A stretch of 64,000 nt of DNA from Amaranthus tricolor (GCF_026212465.1 NC_080051.1:15185904-15249903); one strand, 5' to 3'. Shown: positions 1 to 14,660, counted from the first letter of the stretch. The notes: generated by a model from the letters alone, not told the origin. Program-made: numbers and translations.

Positions 1-2015
1 GAAGACCTTTGAGGATTACTTAGATGGGTCTCATGTGTTAGACAAAATGTACAAAAATGGTAAAATCTGGTCTTAGTTACCATTTGGATCCATTATTCTT
101 GAGGAGTGGTTGATATTTGAAACCAAAACACAGTTTCTAGGATGTATTCAAAGATTACTGCATACAGGAGGGCTTCTCTGTTTCAGTTGACCATGTTGAC
201 AGTAAGAGGTACATAGCAAGGTGTTTGATGAGGAATTGCACTTAGAGGATTCATGCTTCAGTTCTAAGAGACAAAGTCAGTTGGGCCATAAAGAAGCTAG
301 AAGGAGAGCATGCAACTTGTGGGAGGCTGGAAGAGAATCCTATGGTGTCTTCAGCATGGCTATGCAGACAATTATTACAAGACTTAAAGACAAACCTAGA
401 TGTCCCAGTTGATTCATTGCAGAGGCTGTGCATGGAAAGGTACAAGATCCATGTGAAGTTGAGATTGTTATACAAAGTGAAGAGTTTAGTGAGGGAGCAA
501 TTACATGGTGGGTTTGCTGAGTCCTATCCAACTCTTCCAAAGTATGCTGAAATGATAAAGTCCACAAATCCTGGGTTGGTTACATGGACTGAGAGTTTGC
601 AATTTAAGGCTTGTTTCATATCTTTTGCAGCTCAAGTGAGAGGATTCTTAGGTGGTTGTAGACCTATCATAGGAATAGATGGTGCACATTTAAGTGGATT
701 TTACAAAGGGGTTATGCTCACTGCAGTTGCAATAGATGGCAATAATGAGATCTTTGTGTTAGCCTATGGGATTGTTGACACAGAGAGCATAGATTCCTGG
801 ACTTATTTTTTTAGAAACTTGAGGTGCTTGTTTGCTCAGTATGAATCTCAGAAGGATGACTGGACTTTTTTCAGTGATAGGATGAGGGTAAGTTTCTTCT
901 TTTTCTTTAATTTGAGATAATGAAGCTGTTTATTAACTTAGTCTTGTTTTTTAGGGGGTTGAATCAGCATTGTTTGAGGTGTTCCCAAGAGCTACCAGGA
1001 GAATATGCTGCCAGCATTTGTACTCAAATTGCAAGGTTGCAGGATGGAGTGGGGCAACATTTCATAAGATGTTTTGGATTGCGGCAAATGCTTACAATGA
1101 GTACGTTTTAAAAAAGCTATGTCCAAGATAAAAGAGTTTGATGCAGCAGCATATGACTATCTCAAAAATGTAGAAGAGCAGTGGAGTGTGCACATGTTTG
1201 ATAGGACAGTTTGTTGTGATCATAACACAACAAACTTCGTAGAGTCATTCGATGTAATAACAAAGGCCAACAGGGACATGCCTGTGTTGACATTGCTGGA
1301 AGGTAAATTTGTGTCCCTGTTTTGCTCATTTAAATGCAAAAAATTTGTTATTTCTTACTGTGATTTTTTTTGTTTTTTGAATATTAAGATGTCAGGAATT
1401 GGTGCATGAAAAGGATGGGTTCTAGGTTTGATAAAGCAGTAAGCATGGAACCTAATGAGCTGACAAAGCATGTAAAGGGGGTGCTGGCGACTAGGACTGA
1501 TGATTCTAGGTTCTGCCATGTCATTGCAGCTGGTGGTGGAAAGTTTGAGGTGAGGGATGGCCATGTCAAGTTCCCTGTCACCCTTGGAAATATGACTTGT
1601 GGGTGTGGGAAATGGCAAGGATCAGGGATCCCTTGCAAGCATGGGCTAAGGGTCATATACAACCAGAGACTTGATCCTAGGGACTTTGTCTCACCTTTGT
1701 ACAAGGGGGCTGCTTATAAACTCACTTATGGAGACCACATCCACCCCATCGCTGATCCAACTCACTAACCTTCACTAGATGTGCCAGAAATTGTACCACT
1801 CCAAGGGAAAAGAAATGCTGGCTGACCACTTAAGCAAAGGAGAAGAACTGCTCATGAAGCAAAAAAGAAAAGAGGCATAAGAATAACAAATGCAGCCTAC
1901 GCAAAGAACTAGGCCACAATGCAGTGACATGCAAGTAAAAAAAGGCATCATCAAAGAAGGTAGCACATGCAGCTTCCTCTTCATAGCAAGGCAACAATAG
2001 GGGGAAGAGAAAGGC
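1..2015 (+). pseudogene. Mutator-like (MULE) transposase, decayed, 5' end outside window
   Basis: This encodes a cut-and-paste transposase of the MuDR/MULE class. The transposase core lies at about 342-1300; the segment IIGIDGAHLSGFYKG carries the first catalytic Asp of the RNase-H-like fold. A SWIM zinc finger of the CxC...CxH type (CGCGKWQGSGIPCKHG) lies at about 1590-1650. A basic tail with a zinc-knuckle-like Cys/His stretch runs to about 2010. Two introns fit the reading frame: 888-954 (AGG|GTAAGT donor) and 1303-1388 (AAG|GTAAAT donor). Damage: an in-frame TAG at about 243 and a TAA at 1766-1768, both where the family usually has Trp, and a one-base shift in an A-run near 1109-1116. The element is therefore not autonomous as read. 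The N-terminus lies upstream of the window. Confidence 0.88.
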
Positions 2016-2129
2016 TGCTACTTAGCATTGTTTAGTGTCATTTTTTTGGTGAACAATGTTTATTGTCAAGTTGTTTTTGAAAAAAATGTTAACTACTTGG
2101 TTTCTGTGACACTTCTTTGTTTATCATAA

Positions 2130-2360
2130 TTCCAACGGCTATATTTTTATAAAAAAAATGGTATTTGATGCAAATAAAAAAAGTAAATGGTATATGGTGA
2201 CTTATTAATTTACCACAAACGGCACACTGACGGCAGTTGTCATTGATGGTATTGTGTCCTAACGGACGAAAACTCAATGGTATATGGTGAATTAGAACAT
2301 TTTGTGTGTTATATGGGTTATTTCGAAGAAACTCAGTGGTATATCATGAAATATCCGTTT
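2130..2360 (+). repeat. MULE 3' terminal region with subterminal repeats
   Basis: A motif close to GGTATATGGTGA recurs four times in this stretch (about 2159, 2188, 2278 and 2338), the last as GGTATATCATGAAATA. It follows directly on the decayed MULE coding region. Plant MULE termini often have such spaced subterminal repeats, so this is read as the 3' terminal inverted repeat zone. The partner end lies outside the window, so the boundary and target duplication cannot be checked. Confidence 0.5.
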
Positions 2361-2579
2361 TAAAATTACTTGTCAAATTGCAATAAACTGTATTATAGAG
2401 ATTGTGACTCATCGTTTGGAGTTTCAGTTAGATGTACATATTATTCTCCTTTAATAGAGGTAAACCTACAATTTAATTATATTATAAAACAAATAATTTG
2501 TCAAATAGCAATACTTTAAAAAAATAACATTGCATGTGTAAATTTAATATGCATAAGAAATCATTTATATACTTTTACC

Positions 2580-3031
2580 TCTTCATGAATTCCTTTACTT
2601 CAGGAATGTCGGGGTTAACAAATAGCCTTGACGCAAACATAGTATTACTTAGTGTATTATTTCCTTGCCAAATCTTTGCTTATGTGTAACGTAAAACTAT
2701 GATAATTGCATCATTTGTTTTGTGATTGGAGATGAAGTTATACATGTGTTCAGCATACCACTCCCAAAGTTTGCACGATATATGATTGTCCCGGAAAAAA
2801 TTATATTTTCTCGTTGCTTTGATTGATGTAGACTGAAATAATTATAGATTTACATAATGTAATGTGTCAAAATAATAAACTTACCTATTCATCCATTAAT
2901 ATCATATGAAGTACTCTTTTTTTGAAATCTGATTCATTTTCTTTCCACAAGTAAACTACTCTAACTTTGATCTTCCAAAAACCAGTATCTTCGTCAATTT
3001 CCTTTAGAAGATGATACTTGGTGCTGACCAT
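2580..3031 (-). pseudogene. RPA70-like single-strand DNA-binding (OB-fold) protein fragment
   Basis: On the - strand, an exon at 3031-2885 opens with ATG and encodes a segment containing FWKIKVRVVYLW and LHMILMDE, typical of the N-terminal OB fold of plant RPA1/RPA70-like proteins. A second exon-like block at about 2805-2580 encodes KLWEWYAEHMYNF and FASRLFVNPDIPEVKEF, like a following OB fold. Donors of the form AG|GTAAG (2885) and AG|GTAAAA (about 2580) are present. There is a stop in the second block, and the rest of a roughly 600-residue RPA70 is missing. RPA-like genes are carried by many plant Helitrons, so this could be a Helitron passenger remnant, but no helicase or Helitron end was seen. 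Confidence 0.6.
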
Positions 3032-3078
3032 GGATTAAATTACGTGATAGAGCTTTAAAAAGTGATGAAGGGATCTAA

Positions 3079-3629
3079 CGGCTCGTTTGATACATGGTAT
3101 TAGAGGGCGGCAATGGTAATAAAATTAAGTAATAAAAAATTTGGTTATTTGGATACCTTTAATGGTAATGGATGGTAATAAAATAAGATAATAAAATTAC
3201 CAAAAAGGGCCATTTTTATTACCATCAAACAACTTGGTATTAGGCTGTAATGGTAATGAAGTATTACTGTGGTAATAAAATAAGGTAATGTTGTTTCGAG
3301 CTGAAGAAAAAAAATAATGAAGAAAAAAAGGTAATGTATGTAATTATCCAAAAAAATATTATTATTAAAAAAAATCATTAGATAGAATAATTTAGATACA
3401 ATAATGCTTTTAGATATAAATATACAATAATGAAACTAAGAGTCATTACCATTTTTTATTACTAACAACCAAATGCAATCAATGGAATATTATCTTTCAT
3501 TACCATTCTTTAGTTATGCACACCAAACAAAAGAATCTTCATTACCAATTCTCATATCCATTCCTTCATTACTATTGCCATTACAACATTTCATTCTCAT
3601 TACTTTATTACCATCAACCAAACGGGTCG
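3079..3629. mobile_element. PIF/Harbinger (Tourist-like) MITE, TSD TAA
   Basis: Non-coding element of about 551 bp. The left end CGGCTCGTTTGATACATGGT and the reverse complement of the right end CGACCCGTTTGGTTGATGGT form terminal inverted repeats. It is flanked on both sides by TAA (3076-3078 and 3630-3632), the 3-bp target duplication of PIF/Harbinger elements. The interior is rich in short ATTACC/GGTAAT motifs. The small open frames inside it are chance. Confidence 0.75.
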
Positions 3630-3676
3630 TAAAGGTATATAAAATAACTTTTTACTTCATATATATAATAATCAGC

Positions 3677-4135
3677 ATATAGAAGATTAGTATGATTCTT
3701 AATATCTTTGTCCAAATCGACTTTTTGAATTAGAATAGTTACTTGCCACAATTAAATCAAATTCATTTCTGGCATAATTTTTATACAAAATTATCAACAT
3801 TAATTAAGGTATACTAAATGTGAATGACATAGTTTAAACAGATTTAAATGCAGAATGAAAATAATTTTTATACAAATTAGTAATTGACATAATTCTTAAT
3901 ATCTTTGTACAAATCAGAATTTTTATGATTTGAATTAACTGCAGAATGAGAACAAGTAATTTTCTTAACAATAAAAGGTAATATAGAAGATTAGTATGAT
4001 TCTTAAAATCGTTGTACAAATTAGATTGATTTATTAGAATAAGTACTTACCACAATTAAATCATATTGATTCCTGAAATAATTTTTATACAAAATTGAGA
4101 GCTTTAATTAAGGTAAATTAAATGTGAAAAAATTG
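3677..4135 (+). repeat. Direct repeat, about 150 bp, spaced 308 bp
   Basis: The block 3677-3830, starting TAGAAGATTAGTATGATTC, recurs with small changes at 3985-4135. A partial third copy lies between them near 3895-3950. No coding content is seen. Origin unknown; a decayed tandem duplication is the simplest reading. Confidence 0.65.
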
Positions 4136-5576
4136 GTACTGATTAAATTTAAAAGGTAATTATATAAAAAAATCTTTGCTCTTCATGAAGTTAATGAGCA
4201 TGAATCAAATTGTTGTAGCAGTGCCAAGTGGCACATTCTCCTATTATTTTAGAGAATATTATGATAGTATGATGACCCTCGTGTTTTATTTATTAACTTC
4301 ATTTTAATATTTTTTTAAAAATATTTATGGTCTTCACTTTTTCTCTATTAATTTTATTATTCAATACACCACTATTTAAAAGTATTAATTTCCATAAACA
4401 TTTCTTGTGGTCTCCACTTTTTCTATATTAACTTCTTTAGAAAGCTAAGGACACCTTACTTGGCCAAAAACCAAAGAGATTCATATCATTCTTACACCCC
4501 CTTTCCGAATTTTGTCCATCTTTATCTCGACAATCCTATCGAAACTGCCTAATGTCTCAAAAATTCCTCCACATACTTACTCCTCAAATGTTTATGTGAT
4601 AATAGAGACTCAAATTCAAATAACTTTCGTCAAATGCTTATTTTCCATTACAGATTTCGTTTCAGAGCTCAAAAAACTATCGTTCAAGGCTATAATCATG
4701 TTTCCAAGATAATATCTTTTGGTGAATAAGTCCAATATTTTTCTTTTATTATGTATTTATTTAAACCTCAACTAAGACCTTAAATATCTTTATACATGTA
4801 TGGGTGATATCATGGACATTTATGAGCAATAGATTAAGTCATATACTTGGTGTATTAACGATCCAATCAGCATAGTGCTAAGATGTAAATTTTGTAAGAT
4901 TTTTAACATAGTTTTGCATGTTTGATCTTGGGTATATAATCTTAAGTATTCATTATACTATGAGTAATGTGGTGTTCAAAATTGTGTAGATGTATATATA
5001 ATATTCAAGTATATATTGAGAGTATTTCTTGAAAAAGAAGAAGAAGAAGAAGAAGAAGGTACACAATATATTTGTTCTTCTTGTTGAAACTAAATATTGT
5101 TGTGTATGTTTTATAACTTGAAGAGAGAACAAGCACCAAACCAAATGAAGATGTTACATGAATGAACATCCTATTACAACTAGGAATAAAACTTGAGAAA
5201 CTATAATATACACTAAACCTTACAAATCCAACACAATATTGAAGATAAGAAGTCTTCAGAATCTCCATACCAAATTGAGGCACATGAATATGTTATCCTT
5301 ATAGCTTTATTTCGCCCACAATGGTGTTTGGTTGAGATATAACGATTTTCATTAAGATATAAGCACTATATATCATAACAAAGTGAAGGAACAAGAGGGT
5401 ATGTAAGATGTAAAATCAAAATTATAATTATAGAGTTTACAATATTCTATAATCATATGCATATAGAAAGAAAAGGAATAAAACAAGGAGAGGATGGACA
5501 CAAAATCAGAAATTGAGATTATGAGCAACAAACCTAATCTGAAATGCAACTTCCACTATTATAATAATGTTGCATG
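4136..5576. other. AT-rich intergenic DNA, no gene seen
   Basis: No open frame here resembles a known protein. There is a short (AAG)n microsatellite at about 5034-5058, and a loose duplication of a stretch containing CTCCACTTTTTCT around 4330-4440. Confidence 0.6.
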
Positions 5577-6350
5577 TAGAGATGGCAACAGGTTGGATCT
5601 GGACTGAGTCTAGGTGGACCCGAATCCAGATCCATTTTCATGGTCAAGACCTAGATCCGGAGCTAGATCCGTGGGTCTAGATTTTCAAGACCCATATTCG
5701 GATCCGTGAAAACGGAAGATCCAGTACCGAATCCGGGTCCATAATGGGTCTAGCTTATTTTGTTAGAAAGACAAAGGAGTGTTTTAACTCTATTTCTACC
5801 AATTGCCCGTAAGTTAGATATATCTCACAAAATTCATTATTTAAATAAAAACGAGGCCCAATATATTTTTTACATTTGAACCTTGTAAATATCATCATAT
5901 TGCTATACTCTGAAAGCTAAATATAAGTTTGACACATTATAACTACATATTTAATGTAAAGTAATACATGTTCAGGAGGCAAGAGGTTGAGCTAAATATC
6001 CTTGGCCTCCGTGTCAGCAGCAAGTTCAGCAGATGCAGTAGGGTATGACACTATAGAGGGGATGGGGAATTGGGAATTGGGAATATTGGGGAGTTTGGAG
6101 ATATTAGGATTTGAGTAGGGAAGCAGATTAGGGAAGGGTTTTAACTAAGTAGGCAGGCAGCAGCTGGGCTATAGGTATACATTGCATATCCCACTAATAT
6201 TTATGGTTTATAAAAAGAAAACGAGTCCTCCGGATCCACGGGTCCGGGTCCTGGCATTTTTTAAGGTTCGGATCCCGACCTGGGAAATACAAACGGAACC
6301 AGATCAGACCTAGGTTGGGTCCAATTTTTTAGGACCTAGACCCGCGAAAA
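5577..6350. mobile_element. hAT-like non-autonomous element, degenerate
   Basis: The left end TAGAGATGGCAACAGG resembles the TAGRGATGGCAA termini of Ac-like hAT elements. Both flanks of the segment are dense in GGATCC/GGGTCC-type subterminal motifs (5595-5760 and 6225-6350), usual for this class. No convincing right terminal repeat or 8-bp target duplication was found, so the right boundary is a guess. No transposase coding was recognised. Confidence 0.4.
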
Positions 6351-6389
6351 CGGATTACATGCTTTAACAACATCCCTTCAATCATATTT

Positions 6390-6801
6390 CATGAAAGAAC
6401 ACAACATTATATAACCATAATAACCAACAAAATAAAAGAAAAATGCATTCATCGAGTATTAGCGAAAAGCGGCGAGTCACTGCTTCTGAGCCACGACTCG
6501 TCGCTTGTATTCTAAACACTAAAATCATTTTCCAGAAAAAAAAACTATGAGTCGTTTCTCTTTGACAAGTCTCTGGTTCTTGATGACGAGTCATCATTTT
6601 GTACTGTTTACGCATTTTTCTTTCAGGGAAAAGCGACGAGTCACTGTTCATAGGCAACGAGTCTAGGTTTCCTTTGTTTACGTTGTTCCTTTACTTTGTT
6701 TTGCTTTTCTTTGGACTTAAGTTTTAACACATTGTTTATACCACTATTTTCATAGTATATGGTATAGAACTTATTACTTATTATTCTCTAAATATCCAAC
6801 A
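6390..6801 (-). repeat. 3' LTR of the - strand Ty1/copia element (left boundary uncertain)
   Basis: Read on the - strand, the LTR begins TGTTGGATATTTAGAG at 6801 (the common copia TGTTGG start). It is immediately preceded by a polypurine tract, GAGGGAGGAA on the - strand (6802-6811 on +), as expected for the primer of plus-strand synthesis. The LTR contains a cluster of gacgagtca-type motifs (6462-6660). Its left edge cannot be fixed because the partner LTR is missing. The 91-residue open frame inside it is a shadow. Confidence 0.6.
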
Positions 6802-6811
6802 TTCCTCCCTC
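6802..6811 (-). other. Polypurine tract of Ty1/copia element
   Basis: The pyrimidine run TTCCTCCCTC on + is a purine tract on the - strand, directly abutting the TGTTGG start of the 3' LTR. It marks the 3' end of the copia internal region and links this LTR to the pol remnants at 10310-12849, across the LTR insertion at 6949-9843. Confidence 0.65.
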
Positions 6812-6948
6812 ATTTAGAGTATATAGCTTAGATCTATACACAATCTAAAATTACTCTCTATCTTGTAGATCAATACTCAGTGTCTCTATAGATTGAATTA
6901 GCACCTATTACATCTCAAATACAAATGGAAATATTTCAATGATGTTTG

Positions 6949-9843
<2,895 letters not shown>

Positions 9844-9848
9844 GTTCG

Positions 9849-10690
9849 TTTGGATTGAATCAAAGAAACATATTTATCCACCTAGAGAGAAGTACATACA
9901 AGATCATATCTCTTATTCTTTCAATTCGACACTTTAAAGCATGTGTCCTGTATCTATTCTTAAGTTCATAGAAGTCTATATGCTCATCTTGACTTCTTGA
10001 AGTGGTTATGTTCAAACTTACATAAATAGGTTCTTTTATATATAAACTTTTGTGTCCTTGTGATCCCAAACCTACAATGGAGCTCTTCCACTTTAGAACT
10101 AGAGAATTTTTTATTGACGACTATCTTATTACATCACAAGTCCTAAGTAACTCTTTAGATCTAATTACTTAGTTACTTACCAACATAAGATAAGGGATTC
10201 AACCACATTGGATCATAAGATCCAGCGTTAACCAAGCGTTAGATCGGGTTTTCCTCAATGGTGTTAATTAGACATAACTCAATTCCTCTTGAAGCATAAT
10301 CAATGAAATTCAATGGCAAACTTTCGTAAAGTTATCCGTCAAATTAAACTTTTTATTAACATAATTAAAGGTTATGATTGTTTTCTTGATAAGTCTTTTC
10401 AATAGGTCACGCCTTAGTGAGATATGTCTTGACTTACCATTGTAAACTTGACTATAATCTCTTACCAAAGTCGAATTGCTATCGCAATGAAATGTCACCT
10501 GAATTGGCTTAGGTAATAATGGAATCTCAAACATGAGATTTCGAAGCCATTTTTCTTCCTTACTTGCTAATGCTAAGGCAATAAACTCTGAAGTTATAAA
10601 TGGAATCCGAGATACATGTTTGTTTTTTAGAAGACCATGATATGACACCTCCTCCATAAATAAATACCCAACCACTAGTGGAAGAGGTAT
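9849..10690 (-). pseudogene. Ty1/copia RNase H and 3' pol end
   Basis: The - strand frame at 10675-10310 carries the copia RNase H region: FITSEFIALALASKEEKWL matches the conserved T-x-E-A/F-Y/I-x-A-L block, HCDSNSTL the active-site Asp-containing block, and KSRHISLRRDLLK the RHI block. The usual terminal ADIFTK motif is changed to DNFTK. Its 5' part continues to the right at 10700-11455. Between here and the polypurine tract lies the inserted LTR at 6949-9843. Confidence 0.85.
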
Positions 10691-10699
10691 CTTCCATAT

Positions 10700-11455
10700 T
10701 TGTTATCCATCTAGCGCCCAAGTACCCCCTAGTACTAGAGGTTCTCCACTATAACATATACCATGGTTTATATAGTTCCCTTCAAGTACTTTAATACTCT
10801 CTGTATAACTATCCAATGCTTGTTTTAGTCCATACAAAGACAGTTTCATCAAATTTTTCATGTCACTGTTTTGGTGCTTGTTTTAGTTCATACAAAGACT
10901 TAACTAATTTGCACACCTTTTCCTATGTCCTTTCATGATAAACCCATGGGGTTGTTTCATGTAAATTTCTTCTTCTAGATCTTTATACAAAGATGACGTT
11001 TTCACGTCCATTTGATGAATCACTAGATTAAATGATGTGGCTATTGCCATTAATAACCTAATTATGAGTATCCTTGCTAACGGCGCATATGTGTCAAAGT
11101 GATCAACACCTTGTTTTTGCTGAAAGCCTTGAGCCACTAACTAGACTTTTTAAATTTTTGAATTGTTCCATCAACATTCATTTTCTTTCGAATTATTCAT
11201 TTGCAACTAATAGGCTTACATCCCATATGTAGATCCTGTAAGACCCATGTGTTATTTCCCATGATAGAATTCATCTCATCATTTATGGCTTCTTCTTAAA
11301 AATTCGAATCTTGTGAAGCCATTGCTTCACTATAGGTTAACGAATCCCCTTATACTCCATATAGATATGAAACACTAGAGCAAAGATTATCTCTTGTACC
11401 TTCAATTAAATACAAAATCGGGTCCAAAAGATTTTTTCTTTCTTTGTCTTTTGCA
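10700..11455 (-). pseudogene. Ty1/copia reverse transcriptase remnant
   Basis: The - strand frame 11137-10904 contains AQGFQQKQGVDHFDTYAPLA and VIHQMDVKTSSLYKDLEEEI, the signature N-terminal copia RT blocks. Sequence between 10700 and 10900 carries a degraded remainder with no intact YVDDM box visible. Stops and frame changes break the domain. It is separated from the integrase remnant by the hAT-type MITE at 11464-11940. Confidence 0.85.
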
Positions 11456-11463
11456 CCTATGTA

Positions 11464-11940
11464 TAGGACTAAACAAAGTTCAGTATAAATCGAAAACCAA
11501 ACCAGACCAAACCGAAATTTTAATATTTGGTCTGGACTACAGTCTAAATGGTCTAGTATGGTTTTTTTTCAAAAACATTATGGTTTGAGGTCTTGTCCCG
11601 ATTTCTATTTTTTCAGACCAGACCCCAAATTGTACTATGACCAAAAATCATAATTTTTTTAAAAGAATAGGTTGCTACCTAGATTTTTTGGGATATAGTT
11701 ATTTTTATATAGAATATAAACTTGAATGATGTTGATGTTATCAACTAATTACAAATTCTTATACCGCAAACACATATATTAATTTGAAAAAAAAATAAAA
11801 ATAACAAACATAGACCAGACCAGATCATTGTAGACCGGTTTGGTCCTGTTCGATCCGGTCTAGAAATTTTTAGACCAAAATTTTTGGTTTAGACAAATGT
11901 TAGTCTCAAACTAGACCAAATCGGACTGTGTGCACCCTTA
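11464..11940. mobile_element. hAT-type MITE with perfect 8-bp TSD, inside copia pol
   Basis: The element of 477 bp is flanked by CCTATGTA at 11456-11463 and again at 11941-11948. It ends GTGTGCACCCTTA, whose complement TAAGGGTGCACAC is a common plant hAT terminus; the left end TAGGACTAAACAAAG is a weak match. Subterminal stretches are full of AGACCA/TGGTCT motifs in inverted arrangement, as in non-autonomous hAT elements. It interrupts copia pol between integrase and reverse transcriptase. Confidence 0.75.
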
Positions 11941-11948
11941 CCTATGTA

Positions 11949-12640
11949 AATTGGGAGTATTTTCCTCCTCCTCAATAATCACTTATAGGTTTTGCTAAAT
12001 TCTACATAACCTACAAATATCTGCTCTAGGCCTCTTTCTCCAATGTTACTTCTTTTGTTACCAGACAATCTAACTATTGCCTTACAACCCCAAATTCTTA
12101 TATATGTTAGATTTGTTTTTTTTTTTGTACAATACTTATAAAGAGGTGTGTTATTAGCTTTTGTGGAAACCCTTTTTAAATTGTGACCTGCAGTCAATAT
12201 CGCTTCACCCCAAAATCCTTTACTCAAACCTGAGTAGGATAACATGGAGGTGATCATCTCTTGAAGAGTTCTATTCTTCCTTTCTGCTACACCATTTGAT
12301 TGTTGTGCATATCCAGTGGTGGTTTCATGAATAATACCATTAGATTAGAAATAACTTTGATCGTCATAGTATTCTCCTACTTATCCATTCTTAGTCTTTT
12401 AACATGCAATTCAAGTTTTAATTCTAATTCATTTTTATAGATTTTAAACTTGTCTAATGCTTCATCAGAATGCAAAAGATAAACATAATAAAATTTAGAA
12501 TAATCATCTAAAAAAGTTGTCATGTATTTCATATTTTCTAAAGAAGGAGTAGAGTCAAAATCACATAAATCACTATGAATTAATTCAAGTAATTTTGTGT
12601 TTCTTTCTACACTTTTAAAATATGTTCTCGTAATTTTATG
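11949..12640 (-). pseudogene. Ty1/copia integrase remnant
   Basis: The - strand frame 12257-11979 contains MLSYSGLSKGFWGEAILTA, IRIWGCKAIVRL and IFVGYVEFSKTYK, the diagnostic C-terminal half of copia integrase. The catalytic core further right (12260-12640) is broken by stops but continuous in order. A decayed part of the same element as the flanking pol pieces. Confidence 0.87.
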
Positions 12641-12849
12641 TTACATGCATGTGTGACATTTCTCATGAAGCATATCAAAGGAAGGAATAATCTCTTGCTT
12701 AGGCATCTGAAACATTTTTACGTAATTAACATGATATAATCTATTATGCGATAAACTGGAATTGACAATCATATTTGCATTCATAACATGGTTTACATAT
12801 AAATGTTTTAAAGATAAGTTGAACAAATTACTTACAAGATAAGTTCGAT
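12641..12849 (-). pseudogene. Ty1/copia GAG-pre-integrase (HHCC) remnant
   Basis: The - strand frame ends in NRLYHVNYVKM...FDMLHEKCHTCM, with the His-His-Cys-Cys pattern of the zinc-binding pre-integrase domain. It stops at 12849, where the TTCGA duplication of the inserted LTR begins; the coding order resumes with protease to the right of that insertion. Confidence 0.82.
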
Positions 12850-14166
12850 GTAATTGCCCGGATAAAGTCAACTAGGAAAGTCTACATAAAATCGTAGTCT
12901 CCAAGTGATATCCGAACCATTCACGAAAGTTTAAACACAAAAGTCCAAGGATTTGTTCCACCTTGAACAGATTACGTTCTGATGGTAGAGACATCGGTAG
13001 TCAACAAACTACAGTAGTGGAAAATAAGAGAAAATCCAAACTTAATTCTCGTACGACTCAAGAACCCCCTTAGGCCTTTAAAAGAAAAGTAAAGCAATAA
13101 TATAGTCTTTAAGAAAAAATAAGGTTTTTAACGTTCGATACCTACAAAAGTGAATAAGCGAGGTCTCAGATGCTAAGGTAGAATCCTCACTCCCGAAGTC
13201 TCAGCTTGCAAGCAATCTGCTAGTCGTCATAGACAACATCATCGCAGGTGCTCAGAACACAGTACACGTCAGAGGCAATAATCAAAATGCATAATAAACA
13301 CACATCAATTTATATCACAATCCACCTAGCATACGAAGGCTCTAATATAATTTTGATATTCTCTTTTTAATCCATTGAGTCCTATGACTCATCTCCAATT
13401 ATCCAATCTCTTGTTTTAATAATCTGTTTGGTAGAATACACAAGGGAGAACTAATCCCAAGGAACCTACCGACCAAGACGTTGCTCGATATCTTAACGGG
13501 TCGTCAAGGTTAAAAGTATGCATACCCCCACCCCCATGGTGGCCCTTATTAGGGCCCCGCCAATGGAGACCAAATTACCCTATTGGGTACCAATTTCCAA
13601 TTCTCCTTATTAAAAGTATCATTTCCACAAACCTATTGGGTATCCCAAACCAATTTCTCCTTAAAAGGAGTTTCCATTTCTAATAATTCATTATTTAGGG
13701 GTCTAATTCCTTATGTGATCTTATTCCATAGTATCCAACATAACCCAAAAACATTAATCACATACAAGTGAAATCTAAGATAATTATGCATAAATGACCA
13801 CAAGAAAACTCCATGGACAAACAAGAGAAATAATTCTCCCTCCTTCTTCCTTGTGGATGGCTCAAATGAAAGGAATTAAGGTTGTGATAGTTTTTTTTTT
13901 TTTTTTTTTTTTTTTCATTTTCACTCCATGGTAGATTGGATAGGATTTTAAGGATAAACACCCTTAATTAAGGCAATTAAATTTGCCAAATAAATGAACA
14001 TAATTCCCCCCATAAAACCCCATAACCGGCCATACTAATTTGGTAAGTAAATTTTTTATTCTTTTAATTATTTATTTAAATGTTTACAATGTCACCCTTT
14101 CAAAACGTGATATCAAAATGTCGTGCAACGCAAAGCAACTTAAACCACCCTTGTATTATTATTGAA

Positions 14167-14240
<74 letters not shown>

Positions 14241-14297
14241 TTAAAAATTAATTATTTTATTTATTATTTTTTTATGCGAAATTAGTGGGGTGTTACA
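12850..14297 (-). mobile_element. Solo LTR with 5-bp TSD TTCGA, nested in copia
   Basis: The 1448-bp segment starts TGTAATTGCCCGG and ends GGGGTGTTACA on +. It is flanked by TTCGA at 12845-12849 and 14298-14302, a perfect 5-bp duplication. On the - strand it starts TGTAACACCCC, a frequent Ty3/gypsy LTR start. No primer-binding site, coding region or second LTR is present, so it is a solo LTR left by LTR-LTR recombination. It contains a T-run at about 13890-13915 and a long (TTA)n at about 14160-14240. It splits the host copia between protease and pre-integrase. Confidence 0.85.
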
Positions 14298-14302
14298 TTC
14301 GA

Positions 14303-14660
14303 CCAACAAACACACCACTTCTTGATATAATGCACCTATCCGCTTAAAACACAAGCTTATAACCTAAATGATTCAAGGAAGGCCCAGATACAAGATTTCT
14401 ATTGATCTCGAGTGCATAATACACATATACATAAATGTAAACATTAGTTCTACTTGTCCTTTTTTATGGATTTTGATTGAAGAATTATTCCCCGTGTTGA
14501 GTGATTCTCCATCCACAACCTTGTTTATGGTCTTGAACTAATATTTAGTCTAGCATACATGCCTTGAGGCCCCAGAATACATCCATCATGAATCATCATC
14601 TTGCAAAACATTCACAAAAGAATTATTTTGATTTAAATCAATATCAAAATTTAAATCACT
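14303..14660 (-). pseudogene. Ty1/copia protease remnant
   Basis: Read on the - strand in shifting frames, this stretch shows blocks typical of copia protease and its linker: a degraded DSGA-like active-site region near 14600, NTGNNSSIK, and VLHAPDISKNLVSG-like sequence near 14380. Several frameshifts. It lies between gag (right) and the solo LTR insertion (left), in the expected gag-protease-integrase order. Confidence 0.6.

Noticed and set aside
5577..6380. Firm hAT element with target duplication GTTGCATG
   Set aside because: The only candidate on the right (ATTACATG) agrees at 6 of 8 and is not preceded by a matching terminal repeat, so only a low-confidence call was kept.
14160..14240. 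(TTA)n run as a CRISPR-like or regulatory array
   Set aside because: Plain trinucleotide microsatellite in a solo LTR; plant nuclear DNA.
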